Positions 28,301-35,803 of a DNA stretch of 52,095 nt are shown here, piece by piece (the stretch's first letter is position 1; every line of letters starts with the position of its first letter). This DNA is from a virus, in IMG/VR virus record IMGVR_UViG_3300030118_002480, positions 1 to 52,095 of that record; one strand, written 5' to 3'. The notes beneath the pieces are model-generated. The model was given only the letters and a program-made list of their open reading frames with translations, was not told where the DNA came from and did not search any database. A program made the translations under genes and the position numbers.

Positions 28301-30740
28301 GTTCCACGCCAAGACATATACAGATGCTTTTAATGAAATTACCAAAAAACATAAATACGAATCTGATTTAAAAGATAAAGTTTATACTGTTGAAATAGAT
28401 AAAAAACTGCAAAAGTTAAAAGGCTCTGAAATTGTTGATATTATTAACAATAAAGAAACAGCGTATTATAAAAAAGAACTAGAGATTGCACAGGGTAATG
28501 TCCCTAAAGATGCTTCTGGTGATTTAAAAGTAATAGGAACAACTGCAGATGGTCAACCATTATATGCATTACAAAAAGCTATAGAGTTTGGTGTTCCTGG
28601 ATTTACATCTGGTCCTAAAAATAGTGGTTACGTTAAAGGATTCTACGACCCTAAAACTAAACAGAATCCAATTATTAACTTTGAAAAACTTGTAAACGAT
28701 TTCAATAGAGCTGTAGCTAAAAACAAAAAAATACCAACAGAATTTGGTATTGATGGTATAAATACTATAGCTAGGTCAATGAAATATGAAATAGCTACTA
28801 ATACTAAAAAGCTAAACAAAAAAGAATTAAAAGAAATGTATGAAACATTTCCATCTAGAACTGGTAGAATATCAGAAGAAATGTATTTTCCGCACAATCA
28901 TTTTAGTAAAAAGACTGCACTTAACGCACTTAAGGAATATGTAAAATATATACGCAAAAGCAGTTTAGATGTTAAAGAGCAAGATAAGTTAATAACTAAA
29001 TTAACATACAGACACCACGCATTGACTGGTGATTATATGTTTGAAGCTATTAATACTTGGGAAGGATTTAATAAAAGTTTAGAAAACATAGGTAAACGTA
29101 AACAGAAAAAAGAAGAGCGTATAAGTTGGTTGCAAGATATAAAGAAAACTGGTTCTCAACTTAGTAGAGAAGGTCATATACCTGGATATTCATTAGACAT
29201 ACAAGTTCCCACAGGTTATGGTAAAAGTTTAAATAATACATACTACAAACAATGGGCTCAAATACTTGCAAGAGATACTATATCTAAGTTTGAACAATCA
29301 ATGTTTGATAGAAAAGTACCAGAAAACATTAAAGAATCGTGGTCTACATTTTTAAAGCTTTATGTGCAAGGTGCTATAGGCAACCCTGATGTGGTCCCTG
29401 AGTATGTTTATGAGAATCCTAATATGAAAATAAAAGGTACACCTTATGGATGGTGGGCTGATAATAGAGTTAAGGATAGGCTTAATAAAATAGGCGACAA
29501 ATTAGGATTAATTAAGAAAGAATTACCTGAAGAACTTAGAGGTTTAGATTTAAATGATGTACGTAACTGGAGTAACCTAGAAGCTAAGTTTGAGTTAGCA
29601 TCGTTATTAGCACACCCTAAATCTGTTGTTGCTAATATCTTTGGTGGTACTATGCATACTGTACAATCTGTTGGTATGAAGACTTGGATGGATGCTAGAA
29701 ACAATAAGTATATGGCTGCACTTAGTGATAAGTTTGCATCTAAGGAAGCTAGAGAAGCGTTTGTAATTAAACAAGGCGTACTACCTGAGCAATTACTTGA
29801 GGAATATGGTTTAGCAACAGAATATCAATCATCTCGTAATAAAGAATTTATTGAACTTGTTGCACGTAAACTTAAGCGTGACCCTAATCTATCTAGCGAA
29901 TCTGTTTTAGATTTAGGTAAAGAAAAAGGTATCACAAGACCCGTTACAGAATTAGCAGCTAAGTTTATGTCTGTACCAGAAAGAGCATTAAGAAGAGATG
30001 CATTCATGGCACATTATTTATTTTGGTATAAAAAATTTAATGGTGCTATTAGAGAGTTTGACCACCCTATATTAATAGATTTAGCTAAAAAAGGAGTTAA
30101 ATCTACTCAGTTTTTATATTCTGCTCCATTTAGACCTATGTTTGCTAGAACAGCACTAGGTAAAGTAATGACACGTTTCCAGCTTTGGGGCTGGAATGCT
30201 ATACGTTTTAGAAGAGAAGCATTAAGACAAGCTAGATTATATGGTTTTAAAGGTAAAGAAGCAGAACGTGTGGCAAGAATAATGCAATTAGACCTATTTG
30301 TATTCTCATTAGGTAATGCTTTTGCATATTCATTATTTGATACAGCAATGCCATCGCCATGGAACTGGATGCAAGATACTAGTGAATGGTTGTTTGGTGA
30401 TGAAAAAGATAAGAAAAGAGCGTTCTTCGGTCAATGGCCACAGCCAATTGCACCATTACAGCTAATTACTCCACCAATAGCACGACTGCCAATGGCATCT
30501 ATGAGAGCTGTATTAGAAGATGATTGGGAGCGAGTAGCTAACTACTACGTACACACTATGTATCCATTTGGAAGAATATCTAGAGATTTTGTTGCTCAAA
30601 ACAACTTAATAGAAAACCCAATGTCACTTGTAGATAAGTGGACAGGCATACCATTAATAGGATTAAGTAGAGCGTCTAAAGAATTAAGGGAAGGTGAAGA
30701 AAGAAAAGTCCCAACACCTGGGTCAGGACTTACTTTCTGA
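22320..30740 (+). CDS. Giant ejection-type protein with putative double-psi beta-barrel RNA polymerase core
   Basis: 2806 residues. The N-terminus (1-350) has helical hydrophobic segments like ejection proteins. In the middle two polymerase-like signatures occur in the right order: a DG pair (D777-G778, LDGAII) with a SAVKQKG segment containing K848, and an R1159-V-P followed about 37 residues later by GGADLDIDSAYMY, with D1198, D1200 and D1202. Known family knowledge: one-chain QDE-1/YonO/crAss-like RNA polymerases carry a beta-type barrel with a catalytic Lys and a beta'-type barrel with DxDxD; the crAss-phage enzyme has DFDID. The C-terminus (about 2595-2720) is hydrophobic again. Inferred role: packaged RNA polymerase delivered with the DNA. 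No ribosome site is obvious before the ATG. Ends 18 nt inside the convergent minus-strand gene. Confidence 0.65.
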   Translation: MAEFQPRLDERTVRTLIDSYKKNPDAYANLKDTIQQHADYHNIPFYSGEFSISDALTDLGSGFIEGFTTLKVGDTPDNEYEAIFKNLGHLAGFAPGIIGAPLGAAAKVSAKLGLKTTSLMTAANTARSLNNKSVPMAVANFATKQTKKIVKPFLNQGRLAKNDAVRTASNFILGERARHIAEGAFHLGAASAASAWQGGVDEMMAAFVGGAQAGGVFRSIGNFVNTGSEAGNKVAKTLAGSLFMGLPATMRGATTPEQVYEYVMGAWFGGQERPWTVAKAQKFSQKYEKDAQKPGNEALVEIYDPARHPEFSKLPPEVQKEVVTQFNQTRGTVEEQVQRTAANELQRQLNIETEKLLEQEGVPKVEVKTEPTKIVEKEKEVFETGSTEESNVGVEPTIDPKIGNKAQNIVRFDMPDFFKGKELTSQQRLDQTAEITTKMSNILDKYVRGPKTNESSDAFKEVQEMLQKDYKYQINNSNRDPERVLRTEGDIRQFITRYKNDKVTEVLTTDGSNIYFLTQQNAKNLAGNKKVLTEPLKIADQIWKKLTGKDERAHTFLDHIVVEGENGQREISLQKLKQMEYAEYGGAKDYYNLVGSTIKEMNKKGYSYFGGKGTADRLYFMKHHPKSNTAGNMRTIISQFKASDIRALRNDFKKKYNLTQAEFDRGFASNVLWQLEMNGLEFTPANIKKMQGDGFLKNAIAFNKRLPLLMTDAYSAEKEFFTNKQSPGYIADLVEGNFRYNIIPDFGQNLSKRLQDKMKEAAKFSDIESTKTEEHLDGAIIARDDVVKALNLEKGTPESGTNKSLIVSPNAEHGALLGKYAIHPAGPKLSAEMKDANIHMNIMASAVKQKGTREFYEVYDLDPTHIKQDLGIKQSKKFIAPQSIKKQMLTNLVEAMAFQKASKDGFTVKEAVDGIFKDFMEPRIKGDAKANEALDAYLEKLPTASDKQLAKELDKLDFDAIGLERITDAMKQPGNQLFSKAFYNYLLLNRKSAIREEYAEGVMTEAEYDANNREVEYYHSVAQKMISAARKDAIRRGKPENEANIFTHPDINKYRDKMMSSWIVNSVTKPKVKNSAAAIIRPYDEGLQKDLDGVNPRLKELNTNSKIFFLGDKHKKKIVETELYGEKTLEELYNTYLSKSTPESAKKRLEEVFRTAVIRVPADSNSGTQILQFAGFTGRNDYGILMHGLKMRALGGADLDIDSAYMYFGGKGGLKKEYKDVMEAQEQEFYVKQKDGRFKIADNKAKEFEKKLIQEYSPREDALFKSQAGMFAPNMRHQASEGAVEGRGLLGGAAVNPKNIMASAYQMILNKGKDEFTVKHFGKDVKVTLTPKTKPQEIDYANKLMRATVGFASDAMDYGKPKGYENWYKQALEAHFTVKSKVPLAKLNVSEFNKNGVIGMLSKANNAYYGKDYTNQRQYTMEDRKNLTAELMAEDPKNITTMTPKIARLLHNIDYSDHALNRVKFDRITDLYNNYNKSVAEYSSLKGMLGRRTLKTPTPTVINKVYKYNLLNPDALVAAAKNKATFYDVIKGTKFATFKKAKNKLYTEQERIAVLERLKEQAGDFSGRDIQTMVTVQELVKIIDVVKKRVPGITKAEVNAMIKDAHTTVEKLKAESYLMRDDRNSLDAELDSGRQRKSKGSSIKDQNAIDAEIRKWKRNRTDIEKRLFDTLMLGSLNRGNPERLAELNAIKLERPLTNKEQREYNTELTNTARTSSSMLGYNSEAMETNSIGKFLGEINNTYNEVSTHRAPEQIRKEGTILLEEPTKKESIEKGWPEESDAKLTEVFTTGWEGVKEAKGKTKLDAETKGYIDDIVMDLKTENNKVVQNIGFIAREVVGKDINIFNKQDWMVLRNWLRDTKTGTFWQRLKGEDISKVSQRTYLQFPETINKELMRDEIVLMQKKGIFMTAEGMKTGKSILPTQYMDITQYRIKSVLDAADAANEQLSLERVKEYTFLDAIPEGRQLWEVAMVKRELPMAEKILTDVSKKDKPLAMFHAKTYTDAFNEITKKHKYESDLKDKVYTVEIDKKLQKLKGSEIVDIINNKETAYYKKELEIAQGNVPKDASGDLKVIGTTADGQPLYALQKAIEFGVPGFTSGPKNSGYVKGFYDPKTKQNPIINFEKLVNDFNRAVAKNKKIPTEFGIDGINTIARSMKYEIATNTKKLNKKELKEMYETFPSRTGRISEEMYFPHNHFSKKTALNALKEYVKYIRKSSLDVKEQDKLITKLTYRHHALTGDYMFEAINTWEGFNKSLENIGKRKQKKEERISWLQDIKKTGSQLSREGHIPGYSLDIQVPTGYGKSLNNTYYKQWAQILARDTISKFEQSMFDRKVPENIKESWSTFLKLYVQGAIGNPDVVPEYVYENPNMKIKGTPYGWWADNRVKDRLNKIGDKLGLIKKELPEELRGLDLNDVRNWSNLEAKFELASLLAHPKSVVANIFGGTMHTVQSVGMKTWMDARNNKYMAALSDKFASKEAREAFVIKQGVLPEQLLEEYGLATEYQSSRNKEFIELVARKLKRDPNLSSESVLDLGKEKGITRPVTELAAKFMSVPERALRRDAFMAHYLFWYKKFNGAIREFDHPILIDLAKKGVKSTQFLYSAPFRPMFARTALGKVMTRFQLWGWNAIRFRREALRQARLYGFKGKEAERVARIMQLDLFVFSLGNAFAYSLFDTAMPSPWNWMQDTSEWLFGDEKDKKRAFFGQWPQPIAPLQLITPPIARLPMASMRAVLEDDWERVANYYVHTMYPFGRISRDFVAQNNLIENPMSLVDKWTGIPLIGLSRASKELREGEERKVPTPGSGLTF

Positions 30741-31040
30741 TTCTTCTATCATACCCCACAACAACCATAAGTATACTGTAAGGTCTGTCAATCTACCACG
30801 TACATCTTCTCTTTGACTTTTATATCCTTTAATATAAGCAGATATTCCATCAAAGTGTTTTGATGCATATACCCAGAGAGCTTGTTCTCTAGATATGTTA
30901 CACGATTCTGCTACTCTTTCAAAGTTAGCAAATACATTATCTTCATTATGGGCGTATTCTTTTTGCCCTGAGTCACGAGTCTTTGTTATCTTTGGTAGAA
31001 TCTTCTTTTCCATTAGATTCTTCATTTCCTTGTGTTTCAT
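30723..31040 (-). CDS. Conserved small phage protein of unknown function
   Basis: 105 residues, helical, with a dense motif-like core: DSGQKEYAHNEDNVFANFER and KHFDGISAYIKG, then REDVRGRLTDLTVYLWLL. This looks like a small helical phage family linked to nucleotide metabolism, but I cannot name it with certainty. The ribosome site (TTAGGAGGTCTTA before ATG) is strong. It is the last gene of the minus-strand operon and converges with the giant gene, overlapping it by 18 bp. Confidence 0.6.
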   Translation of the reverse strand: MKHKEMKNLMEKKILPKITKTRDSGQKEYAHNEDNVFANFERVAESCNISREQALWVYASKHFDGISAYIKGYKSQREDVRGRLTDLTVYLWLLWGMIEESESKS

Positions 31041-31224
31041 TAAGACCTCCTAACTTTTCTTTCATAAATGCATGAAATGATTCTTGTGATAGCATTTTAT
31101 CTTCGTCTAACTTCATAAGCAATAGATTAATTGTCATTTCTACTGCTTCAACTTTTTGTATTGTTTGATTGATAACATTGATTATTTGTTTTTTACCAAT
31201 GTTTTTGTATTTTGCATTACTCAT
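30973..31224 (-). CDS. Small hypothetical helical protein
   Basis: 83 residues. First half helical (KKQIINVINQTIQKVEAVEM), second half highly polar and acidic (NEESNGKEDSTKDNKDS), likely disordered. It overlaps both neighbours (68 nt with the downstream gene, 8 nt with the upstream one), so expression is probably coupled. Function unknown. Confidence 0.45.
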   Translation of the reverse strand: MSNAKYKNIGKKQIINVINQTIQKVEAVEMTINLLLMKLDEDKMLSQESFHAFMKEKLGGLNETQGNEESNGKEDSTKDNKDS

Positions 31225-31468
31225 CTCTTTTCTCCGTATACATTGCCATAGCTTTTAATCGACCTTTTAATATTGTAGCTACGTTACTGTTTTCAAACTC
31301 AACTTGTGGTGTTCGTGTTGAATTGCCTTTTGTTATTGCAACAGATTCTGCTTGTTTTGTTTCTTGGCAAAGAAATAGTTCATTAGTTAATCGTTTTATT
31401 TCTTCATCTTTGTTATCTATTATTTGTTGTAGTTTTTGTATTTTATCTCTATAAAAGCTCATACTCAT
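31217..31468 (-). CDS. Small coiled-coil protein
   Basis: 83 residues. The N-terminal coiled coil (IQKLQQIIDNKDEEIKRLTN) is followed by a polar C-terminus. Ribosome site AGGAGG lies about 8 nt before the start, inside the end of the nuclease gene, which it overlaps by 20 nt. Function unknown. Confidence 0.5.
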   Translation of the reverse strand: MSMSFYRDKIQKLQQIIDNKDEEIKRLTNELFLCQETKQAESVAITKGNSTRTPQVEFENSNVATILKGRLKAMAMYTEKRDE

Positions 31469-32183
31469 CTTTACCTCCTATTTGAAATGTAGTTTTTAGT
31501 TTTGCTTTAATTTTGGGTTTTGGATTGCCACCATTCAAGAATCTCCATACACTATCAACAGACATAGCTATGTCTAAGTTAAACTTAAACTTTTTTAATT
31601 GATAGTTAGGTTCTCTTATCCATTTACCTTTAGTGTATAATCCTGCTAATATACCTATTTCTTCTCCTGTTATTTTAGATAACAGTTCTGCATACATATT
31701 TAGCTGTATTTCATGAGACTTATAATAGCCTCCTGTTTTGATGTCTATAATAGCATATTTACCATTCATTTTAGCTATTATATCACAAGTACCTGCCCAG
31801 GGTACATCTTTGTGCCACATAAACAATTCTGTGTCAATCATTTGTATTTCATTATCTCTCCAGAATTTTTCAAACGACATAAGATGCTTACATATTTCTT
31901 CATCTTCTGCTTCAACAGATTCACCATGCATATATTTTTCTGCAAGGTCATGAACAAGCGTTCCTCTATCTGCTGCTTTATCACGTTCTTCACACGCAAT
32001 TTTGTAGCTGGGATGATTACCTAACCATTGCTCAAAACCCTTACCTTTATTTAACGTACCACCTATAATAGTAGTAACTGAAGGCTTCCAATTGTAAGAA
32101 CCAACTGGCGCATACCACCTATCTCCTGATTCATGTCTTCTAATATCCAAGCTTTCTTTATACAGTTCTATTTTATCCTTCAT
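31449..32183 (-). CDS. PD-(D/E)XK nuclease, RecB/Cas4-like
   Basis: 244 residues with the RecB/Cas4-type active site: RGTLVHDLAE (H78), GTCDIIAK (D134), IIDIKTG (D147 and K149) and QLNMY (Q160, Y164). These residues bind metal and cut DNA; members act as phage exonucleases in recombination or DNA processing. No cysteine cluster for an iron-sulfur site is present, unlike Cas4. It lies in the replication/recombination operon next to another nuclease-like gene and shares a set with the Sak4-like ATPase and SSB-like protein upstream, which would make an exonuclease-annealase-type pathway. Confidence 0.85.
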   Translation of the reverse strand: MKDKIELYKESLDIRRHESGDRWYAPVGSYNWKPSVTTIIGGTLNKGKGFEQWLGNHPSYKIACEERDKAADRGTLVHDLAEKYMHGESVEAEDEEICKHLMSFEKFWRDNEIQMIDTELFMWHKDVPWAGTCDIIAKMNGKYAIIDIKTGGYYKSHEIQLNMYAELLSKITGEEIGILAGLYTKGKWIREPNYQLKKFKFNLDIAMSVDSVWRFLNGGNPKPKIKAKLKTTFQIGGKDEYELL

Positions 32184-32562
32184 AGTTCATTAACTCCTTT
32201 ATAGGCACTAACGCACCTTCACTAGCATTGTCATCACCACCTTTTACTGGATAACTAGCTATCCCTTCGTTTATTAATTTTTTAACTTTGGCTTTCATTA
32301 TATTAGTAGGCAACAATATTATCCCTTGTATCTCCCCCTCTAGGGTTAGTATTGTTGCCCACCAATCAGCCTTGGTAGTTGTTATGCCACTCAAGGTCCC
32401 ACGCCATACAAATTCTACAAATATATTGCCTGTCTCTTTCCATTTATCACGTTCTGTTTTGACTTCAATCAACCTGTTTGTATCTGCTGTCAATAATTCT
32501 GATAATGTACCCTCATATTTTATTCCGAAAGGCAAATCAATATCGTAGAATTTACTCATCAT
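32173..32562 (-). CDS. Putative PD-(D/E)XK-type endonuclease
   Basis: 129 residues. LIEVKTERDKWKETGNIFVE gives an ExK core followed by the TGNxxxE element, then LSGITTTKADWWATI. This E-V-K / TGN / SGI..T.ADWW pattern is found in small phage and transposon endonucleases of the restriction-endonuclease-like fold. An upstream acidic residue is available in FYDIDLPFG. Overlaps the next gene by 11 nt. Alternative: a related fold without nuclease activity. Confidence 0.5.
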   Translation of the reverse strand: MMSKFYDIDLPFGIKYEGTLSELLTADTNRLIEVKTERDKWKETGNIFVEFVWRGTLSGITTTKADWWATILTLEGEIQGIILLPTNIMKAKVKKLINEGIASYPVKGGDDNASEGALVPIKELMNYEG

Positions 32563-32782
32563 CTACTCCATTCATTTGTTCTTTAGCTCTCCAAGTATAT
32601 ACGCCATTCAAATACGTTTCTATCCACCAACATCCATTAGCAGCTTTTTTAATAGCTTTTGTACGTCTATCTACTGTTGATGTTTTTGGTTTTGAAAGCG
32701 TTCTACCTGCGTCTCTTTGTTCTGATGATAGGTTTACTAGAGTTGTTTTCTTTGTTGACTTTTTTATTTTTTTTAAGTCCAT
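32552..32782 (-). CDS. Small basic protein
   Basis: 76 residues, very Lys/Thr/Ser-rich at the N-terminus and with a compact C-terminal part (GCWWIETYLNGVYTWRAKEQ). A good ribosome site (AAGGAGATATAAA-ATG) fixes the start. Overlaps the next gene by 11 nt. Possibly DNA-binding by charge; no family recognised. Confidence 0.5.
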   Translation of the reverse strand: MDLKKIKKSTKKTTLVNLSSEQRDAGRTLSKPKTSTVDRRTKAIKKAANGCWWIETYLNGVYTWRAKEQMNGVDDE

Positions 32783-32848
32783 TTTTATATCTCCTTATCC
32801 ATTTGCCATTTTTAAATGTTAGATTGAACAGATTTTCTTGATGTTTTA

Positions 32849-32980
32849 TTATTTTTTCAACGCACGATATATTGTCCTTGTCGTTACGTTGTATCTTGTA
32901 GCGAGGTCTTTTATTTTCCATCCTAACAACCTTTTTAGTTTGATGCCGATTCTATCGAATTTGCTTATTTTGACGTTCAT
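32849..32980 (-). CDS. 43-residue helix-turn-helix protein
   Basis: 43 residues beginning MNVKISKFD. The second half, IKDLATRYNVTTRTIYRALK, is a textbook helix-turn-helix of the Hin/resolvase C-terminal kind (IKDLA..Y.V..RTIYR.L), with no room for any other domain. AGGAGG lies 7 nt upstream of the ATG; a nearer ATG in the other frame is closed after two codons. It overlaps the upstream gene by 29 nt. Likely a minimal DNA-binding regulator or accessory factor. Confidence 0.6.
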   Translation of the reverse strand: MNVKISKFDRIGIKLKRLLGWKIKDLATRYNVTTRTIYRALKK

Positions 32981-33209
32981 GCCATAACCTCCTGGCTTCT
33001 GCTTTTGTTTTGTTGTCTGCTTTTCTTTTTTCTCTTAGTACATATGTTCCATTTGTATAAAAGATAAAGTCTTTTTCTTCCCAATTTGCTAATTCATAAT
33101 ACTTATCTTGTGGATATGGACGTGGATTATTTAGATTCCATATTTCATCTGCCATTGTTGCGAGAGTAAGTATTGTATAACATTTAATAACCATTCCAAA
33201 TAATATCAT
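32952..33209 (-). CDS. Small hypothetical protein with hydrophobic N-terminus
   Basis: 85 residues. The first 18 residues are hydrophobic (MILFGMVIKCYTILTLAT), a weak signal or membrane anchor; the rest is polar with KTKAEARRLWHERQNK at the end. Strong ribosome site AAGGAG 5 nt before the ATG. It is the first gene after the long structured leader 33210-33379. Function unknown. Confidence 0.45.
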   Translation of the reverse strand: MILFGMVIKCYTILTLATMADEIWNLNNPRPYPQDKYYELANWEEKDFIFYTNGTYVLREKRKADNKTKAEARRLWHERQNKQIR

Positions 33210-33379
33210 AATATCTCCTTATGTGAGCGGGGAGAGCTGCACCAAACTATTGATAATAACTCCCGTTAATTGTTAATTGTTTGACTCTCCCCTTTTTCGA
33301 CTAGAAAGTTCCCATTACCTATACATAGGACATTATGAAAACATCTTGGAGTTTTTATACTGCAACTTCCAGCCAGTAT
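33210..33379 (-). promoter_or_regulatory. Structured intergenic leader with palindromic element
   Basis: 170 nt without a gene. It contains an 8-bp inverted repeat GGGGAGAG (33229-33236) / CTCTCCCC (33285-33292), with CAAAC/GTTTG pairing inside. At 33311-33333 there is a CCTAT-AC-ATAGG palindrome inside a motif (CCCATTACCTATA) that recurs before the ubiquitin-like gene (40868-40894). On the plus strand, CTCTCCCC is followed by TTTTT. Probably the control region for the downstream small genes and nucleases. Confidence 0.45.
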
Positions 33380-33856
33380 TTATTTAAATACATCGCTTCT
33401 AGCGAGTTTTCTTAATATATAATCTCTTGAATTTTTGTTTTGTCTTTTTAACCAACCTAATAACTTCTTGTATACTTTATCTGTTAAAGGTCCTTTTCTT
33501 GTATTGCAACGTGCACATATCATTTGAAGATTTGTCTTGATAGAATCTCCGCCGTGGCTAATAGGATTAGTGTGGTCACAAACCATATTGTTAACTTTAA
33601 GTATTTCTTTGCAATATTTACATTGTTTTCCGTACGCCAATAACATAAGTTCGCGTATTTCTTTAAGACTAATATCAAATAATACTTCATATTCTCTGCT
33701 CCTTCTTTTTAGTGAAGTTCGCAGTGTAGATGACTTTTTCATCAAACGATGAAATACACCTTTACTTCTGTTGCCATGATGTTTTTTAAGCTTTGGGAGG
33801 AACTTGTCCTCCCAAAACTTCATTCTACTAGTAATCTTACGCTTGGCCTGCTTCAT
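33380..33856 (-). CDS. HNH endonuclease
   Basis: 158 residues. A basic N-terminus is followed by a zinc-supported HNH fold: C79-x2-C82, D94-H95, HGGD at 101-104, N109 in KTNLQ and C114-x2-C117. The DH...N(L)...C pattern is the HNH active site; the family nicks or cuts DNA. It overlaps the small upstream gene by 20 nt. It may be a homing-type free-standing HNH or a genome-processing nuclease; it is not next to the terminase, which argues against the packaging role seen in HK97-type phages. Confidence 0.85.
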   Translation of the reverse strand: MKQAKRKITSRMKFWEDKFLPKLKKHHGNRSKGVFHRLMKKSSTLRTSLKRRSREYEVLFDISLKEIRELMLLAYGKQCKYCKEILKVNNMVCDHTNPISHGGDSIKTNLQMICARCNTRKGPLTDKVYKKLLGWLKRQNKNSRDYILRKLARSDVFK

Positions 33857-34037
33857 GCCAACCCAATTTGCTTCTCACAGCTAGCGTAAGATTTGTTTCT
33901 AGTTTCCATAGCCCTAAAATTAATGATGATGCTTTACCTGTTTCATCATTAATCCATGCTACGCCTATTCTAAACGTTTTAAATAGCTCTATCATAGCTA
34001 AATTATCGTCTAGTATTATTGTTATAAACCATCCCAT
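33837..34037 (-). CDS. Small hypothetical protein
   Basis: 66 residues, mixed alpha/beta, starting MGWFITIILDDN. No membrane span long enough to be certain and no known motif. The ATG overlaps the stop of the primase-helicase (TAATGG) and uses the ribosome site AAGGAGAG inside that gene. Function unknown. Confidence 0.5.
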   Translation of the reverse strand: MGWFITIILDDNLAMIELFKTFRIGVAWINDETGKASSLILGLWKLETNLTLAVRSKLGWHEAGQA

Positions 34038-35803
34038 TAGACTCTCCTTAATCTAAAACTTTCACGCCATTCTACATCTACATCAAATAATTCACCATCA
34101 GTATTTTTGTACATATGAATTTCTTTAATATTAGAATCAGCTTGACCATTAAGACCAATCACTTTACGTGATGCATTCTCAATAGCACCTGAACCTTTAC
34201 CTGCATACAGGTCTAAGACTTCATTTCTACTGTATTCCCTACTGACTTGTGATACTTGTATAATAATAACGTCTAGATTTACAGCCATATTAGATAAGTT
34301 ATGAGATATGTATTTAATTTGTTCATATTCTCCTTTAACATCTTTTGGCGTATCTACCAAATCAATATAATCAACAACAACAAGATATGGATTTAATTCT
34401 TTTATCTTGTCTTGTATTGATGTTAGAGTTGGCGTTACTGTTTGTATATGCAAATGCTGCAGTTCATCAGAATGTTTTTTGTATACTTCTTTGTAATTAG
34501 CATTAACTTGTTCTTTTGATAAACCAGATACAATTTGCAAATGACGTCTGTGCATATACCATGCTGAAAGTTCTAAAGATAAAAACAATGTTGGTATTTG
34601 CCATTGTTTGTTTATTCTATCGTTTTTAAAATCTACACCCAATGCAAGATTTTGCGCTAATGTAGTTTTGTTAGACCCTGTTGGACCGAATATAGTAACA
34701 AGCTCTCCTGGATATATTTGAGTATCATATCCCTTTAAATCAAACATATCTGATAAAGGTACAGTTCTACCTTGGAAGTTTGTTTCTAATCGTTCTTCGT
34801 ATTCTTTTTGTAATGTGCTAGAATCTTTAACATCAATATGATAATTTTTGTTTTTAAAGTAAATACATTTTGTTTGACAATGTTCTTTCATTACAGAATC
34901 ATGACAACTGTATCTGTAGTTTCCATTGTAAACAGATTCTATTTTTTGTATTACTGATTCTTCATTCATCATATTGTTATTCCAATGCAATATCATTACT
35001 TTTGCATAGTCACTAGGAACACCATTTCTTTTGAGATAACTAGCTATCCTAAGTAAGGTATTGTGCCTAGAGCCTTGTATTGGGCCATTTCTAAGCATTG
35101 TTTGCACACAAGGTACTATCTTCGTGGGCTCACTAACTTTGCTTTGTTGGCGTATTTTAGGGACATCTAGGCATATATAGCCTTCTAGCTCATTATCACC
35201 ATCTAATAATTCATATGGATATTCAAAACGAGGGTCTTTAGCCAAGTCGTGTATCTGTTGATAAGTATAGTTTAGTGCTTCATGTAATGTAATAGGTATT
35301 TTATATAGGTTTGTCTTTTGATTTTTAGTGTGAGAAACTCTATATATTCCACTTCTCATATATATACTACTATCTATATCTTCAAACAGATTTGACATTG
35401 TTTGTTTGACTTGATAGGGCAGGCTATCACTAGCTTGGAAATTGAATACTTTATTTGTTATGACGATATGATAACCAGTACCACTAAAATAACATTGTAT
35501 ACTCTCATCTAATACTTCTAAAGTATTTAAATGGAGCAGGGTATTACGCAATTGTTTTAGTGTGTATTCATCTGAGTTGTCTTTTCTATCTATATCAATA
35601 AGTATATTGTCAATACCACGCTTACCGTGATAGCCTTTTAACGTCCTATGTGAATTAGCATATTCTTTTGCATCATCACCGTAGAGATAAACAGAGCGAT
35701 ATAATGGGCTACCATCTTTAGGAAGATAATATCCAAGCTCGCTGCGCAACACTAGGTTACCCCGATTATTAGGGCTTCCAACTGCTATCTCTACATAGTT
35801 CAT
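34037..35803 (-). CDS. Primase-helicase fusion (AEP/prim-pol plus DnaB-like)
   Basis: 588 residues. N-terminal archaeo-eukaryotic-type primase: D70-x-D72 (LIDIDRKD), SGTGYH at 107-112, and GIYRVSHTKNQKTNLYKIP at 152-170. A PriCT-like helical segment follows (about 244-276), then a Cys/His cluster (C300, H301, C309, C313). The C-terminus is a DnaB-family helicase: P-loop GPTGSNKTT at 373-381, Walker B YLVVVDYID ending at 481, then IIQVSQVSREYSR. It primes and unwinds DNA for phage replication. The P-loop has Asn in place of the usual last Gly. Start ATGA overlaps the SSB-like stop. Confidence 0.85.
   Translation of the reverse strand: MNYVEIAVGSPNNRGNLVLRSELGYYLPKDGSPLYRSVYLYGDDAKEYANSHRTLKGYHGKRGIDNILIDIDRKDNSDEYTLKQLRNTLLHLNTLEVLDESIQCYFSGTGYHIVITNKVFNFQASDSLPYQVKQTMSNLFEDIDSSIYMRSGIYRVSHTKNQKTNLYKIPITLHEALNYTYQQIHDLAKDPRFEYPYELLDGDNELEGYICLDVPKIRQQSKVSEPTKIVPCVQTMLRNGPIQGSRHNTLLRIASYLKRNGVPSDYAKVMILHWNNNMMNEESVIQKIESVYNGNYRYSCHDSVMKEHCQTKCIYFKNKNYHIDVKDSSTLQKEYEERLETNFQGRTVPLSDMFDLKGYDTQIYPGELVTIFGPTGSNKTTLAQNLALGVDFKNDRINKQWQIPTLFLSLELSAWYMHRRHLQIVSGLSKEQVNANYKEVYKKHSDELQHLHIQTVTPTLTSIQDKIKELNPYLVVVDYIDLVDTPKDVKGEYEQIKYISHNLSNMAVNLDVIIIQVSQVSREYSRNEVLDLYAGKGSGAIENASRKVIGLNGQADSNIKEIHMYKNTDGELFDVDVEWRESFRLRRV

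Noticed and set aside
32703-32921. 72-codon minus-strand reading frame (MENKRPRYKIQRN...)
   Set aside because: It overlaps the helix-turn-helix gene and the well-supported gene at 32552-32782 in another frame, and has no ribosome site of its own.
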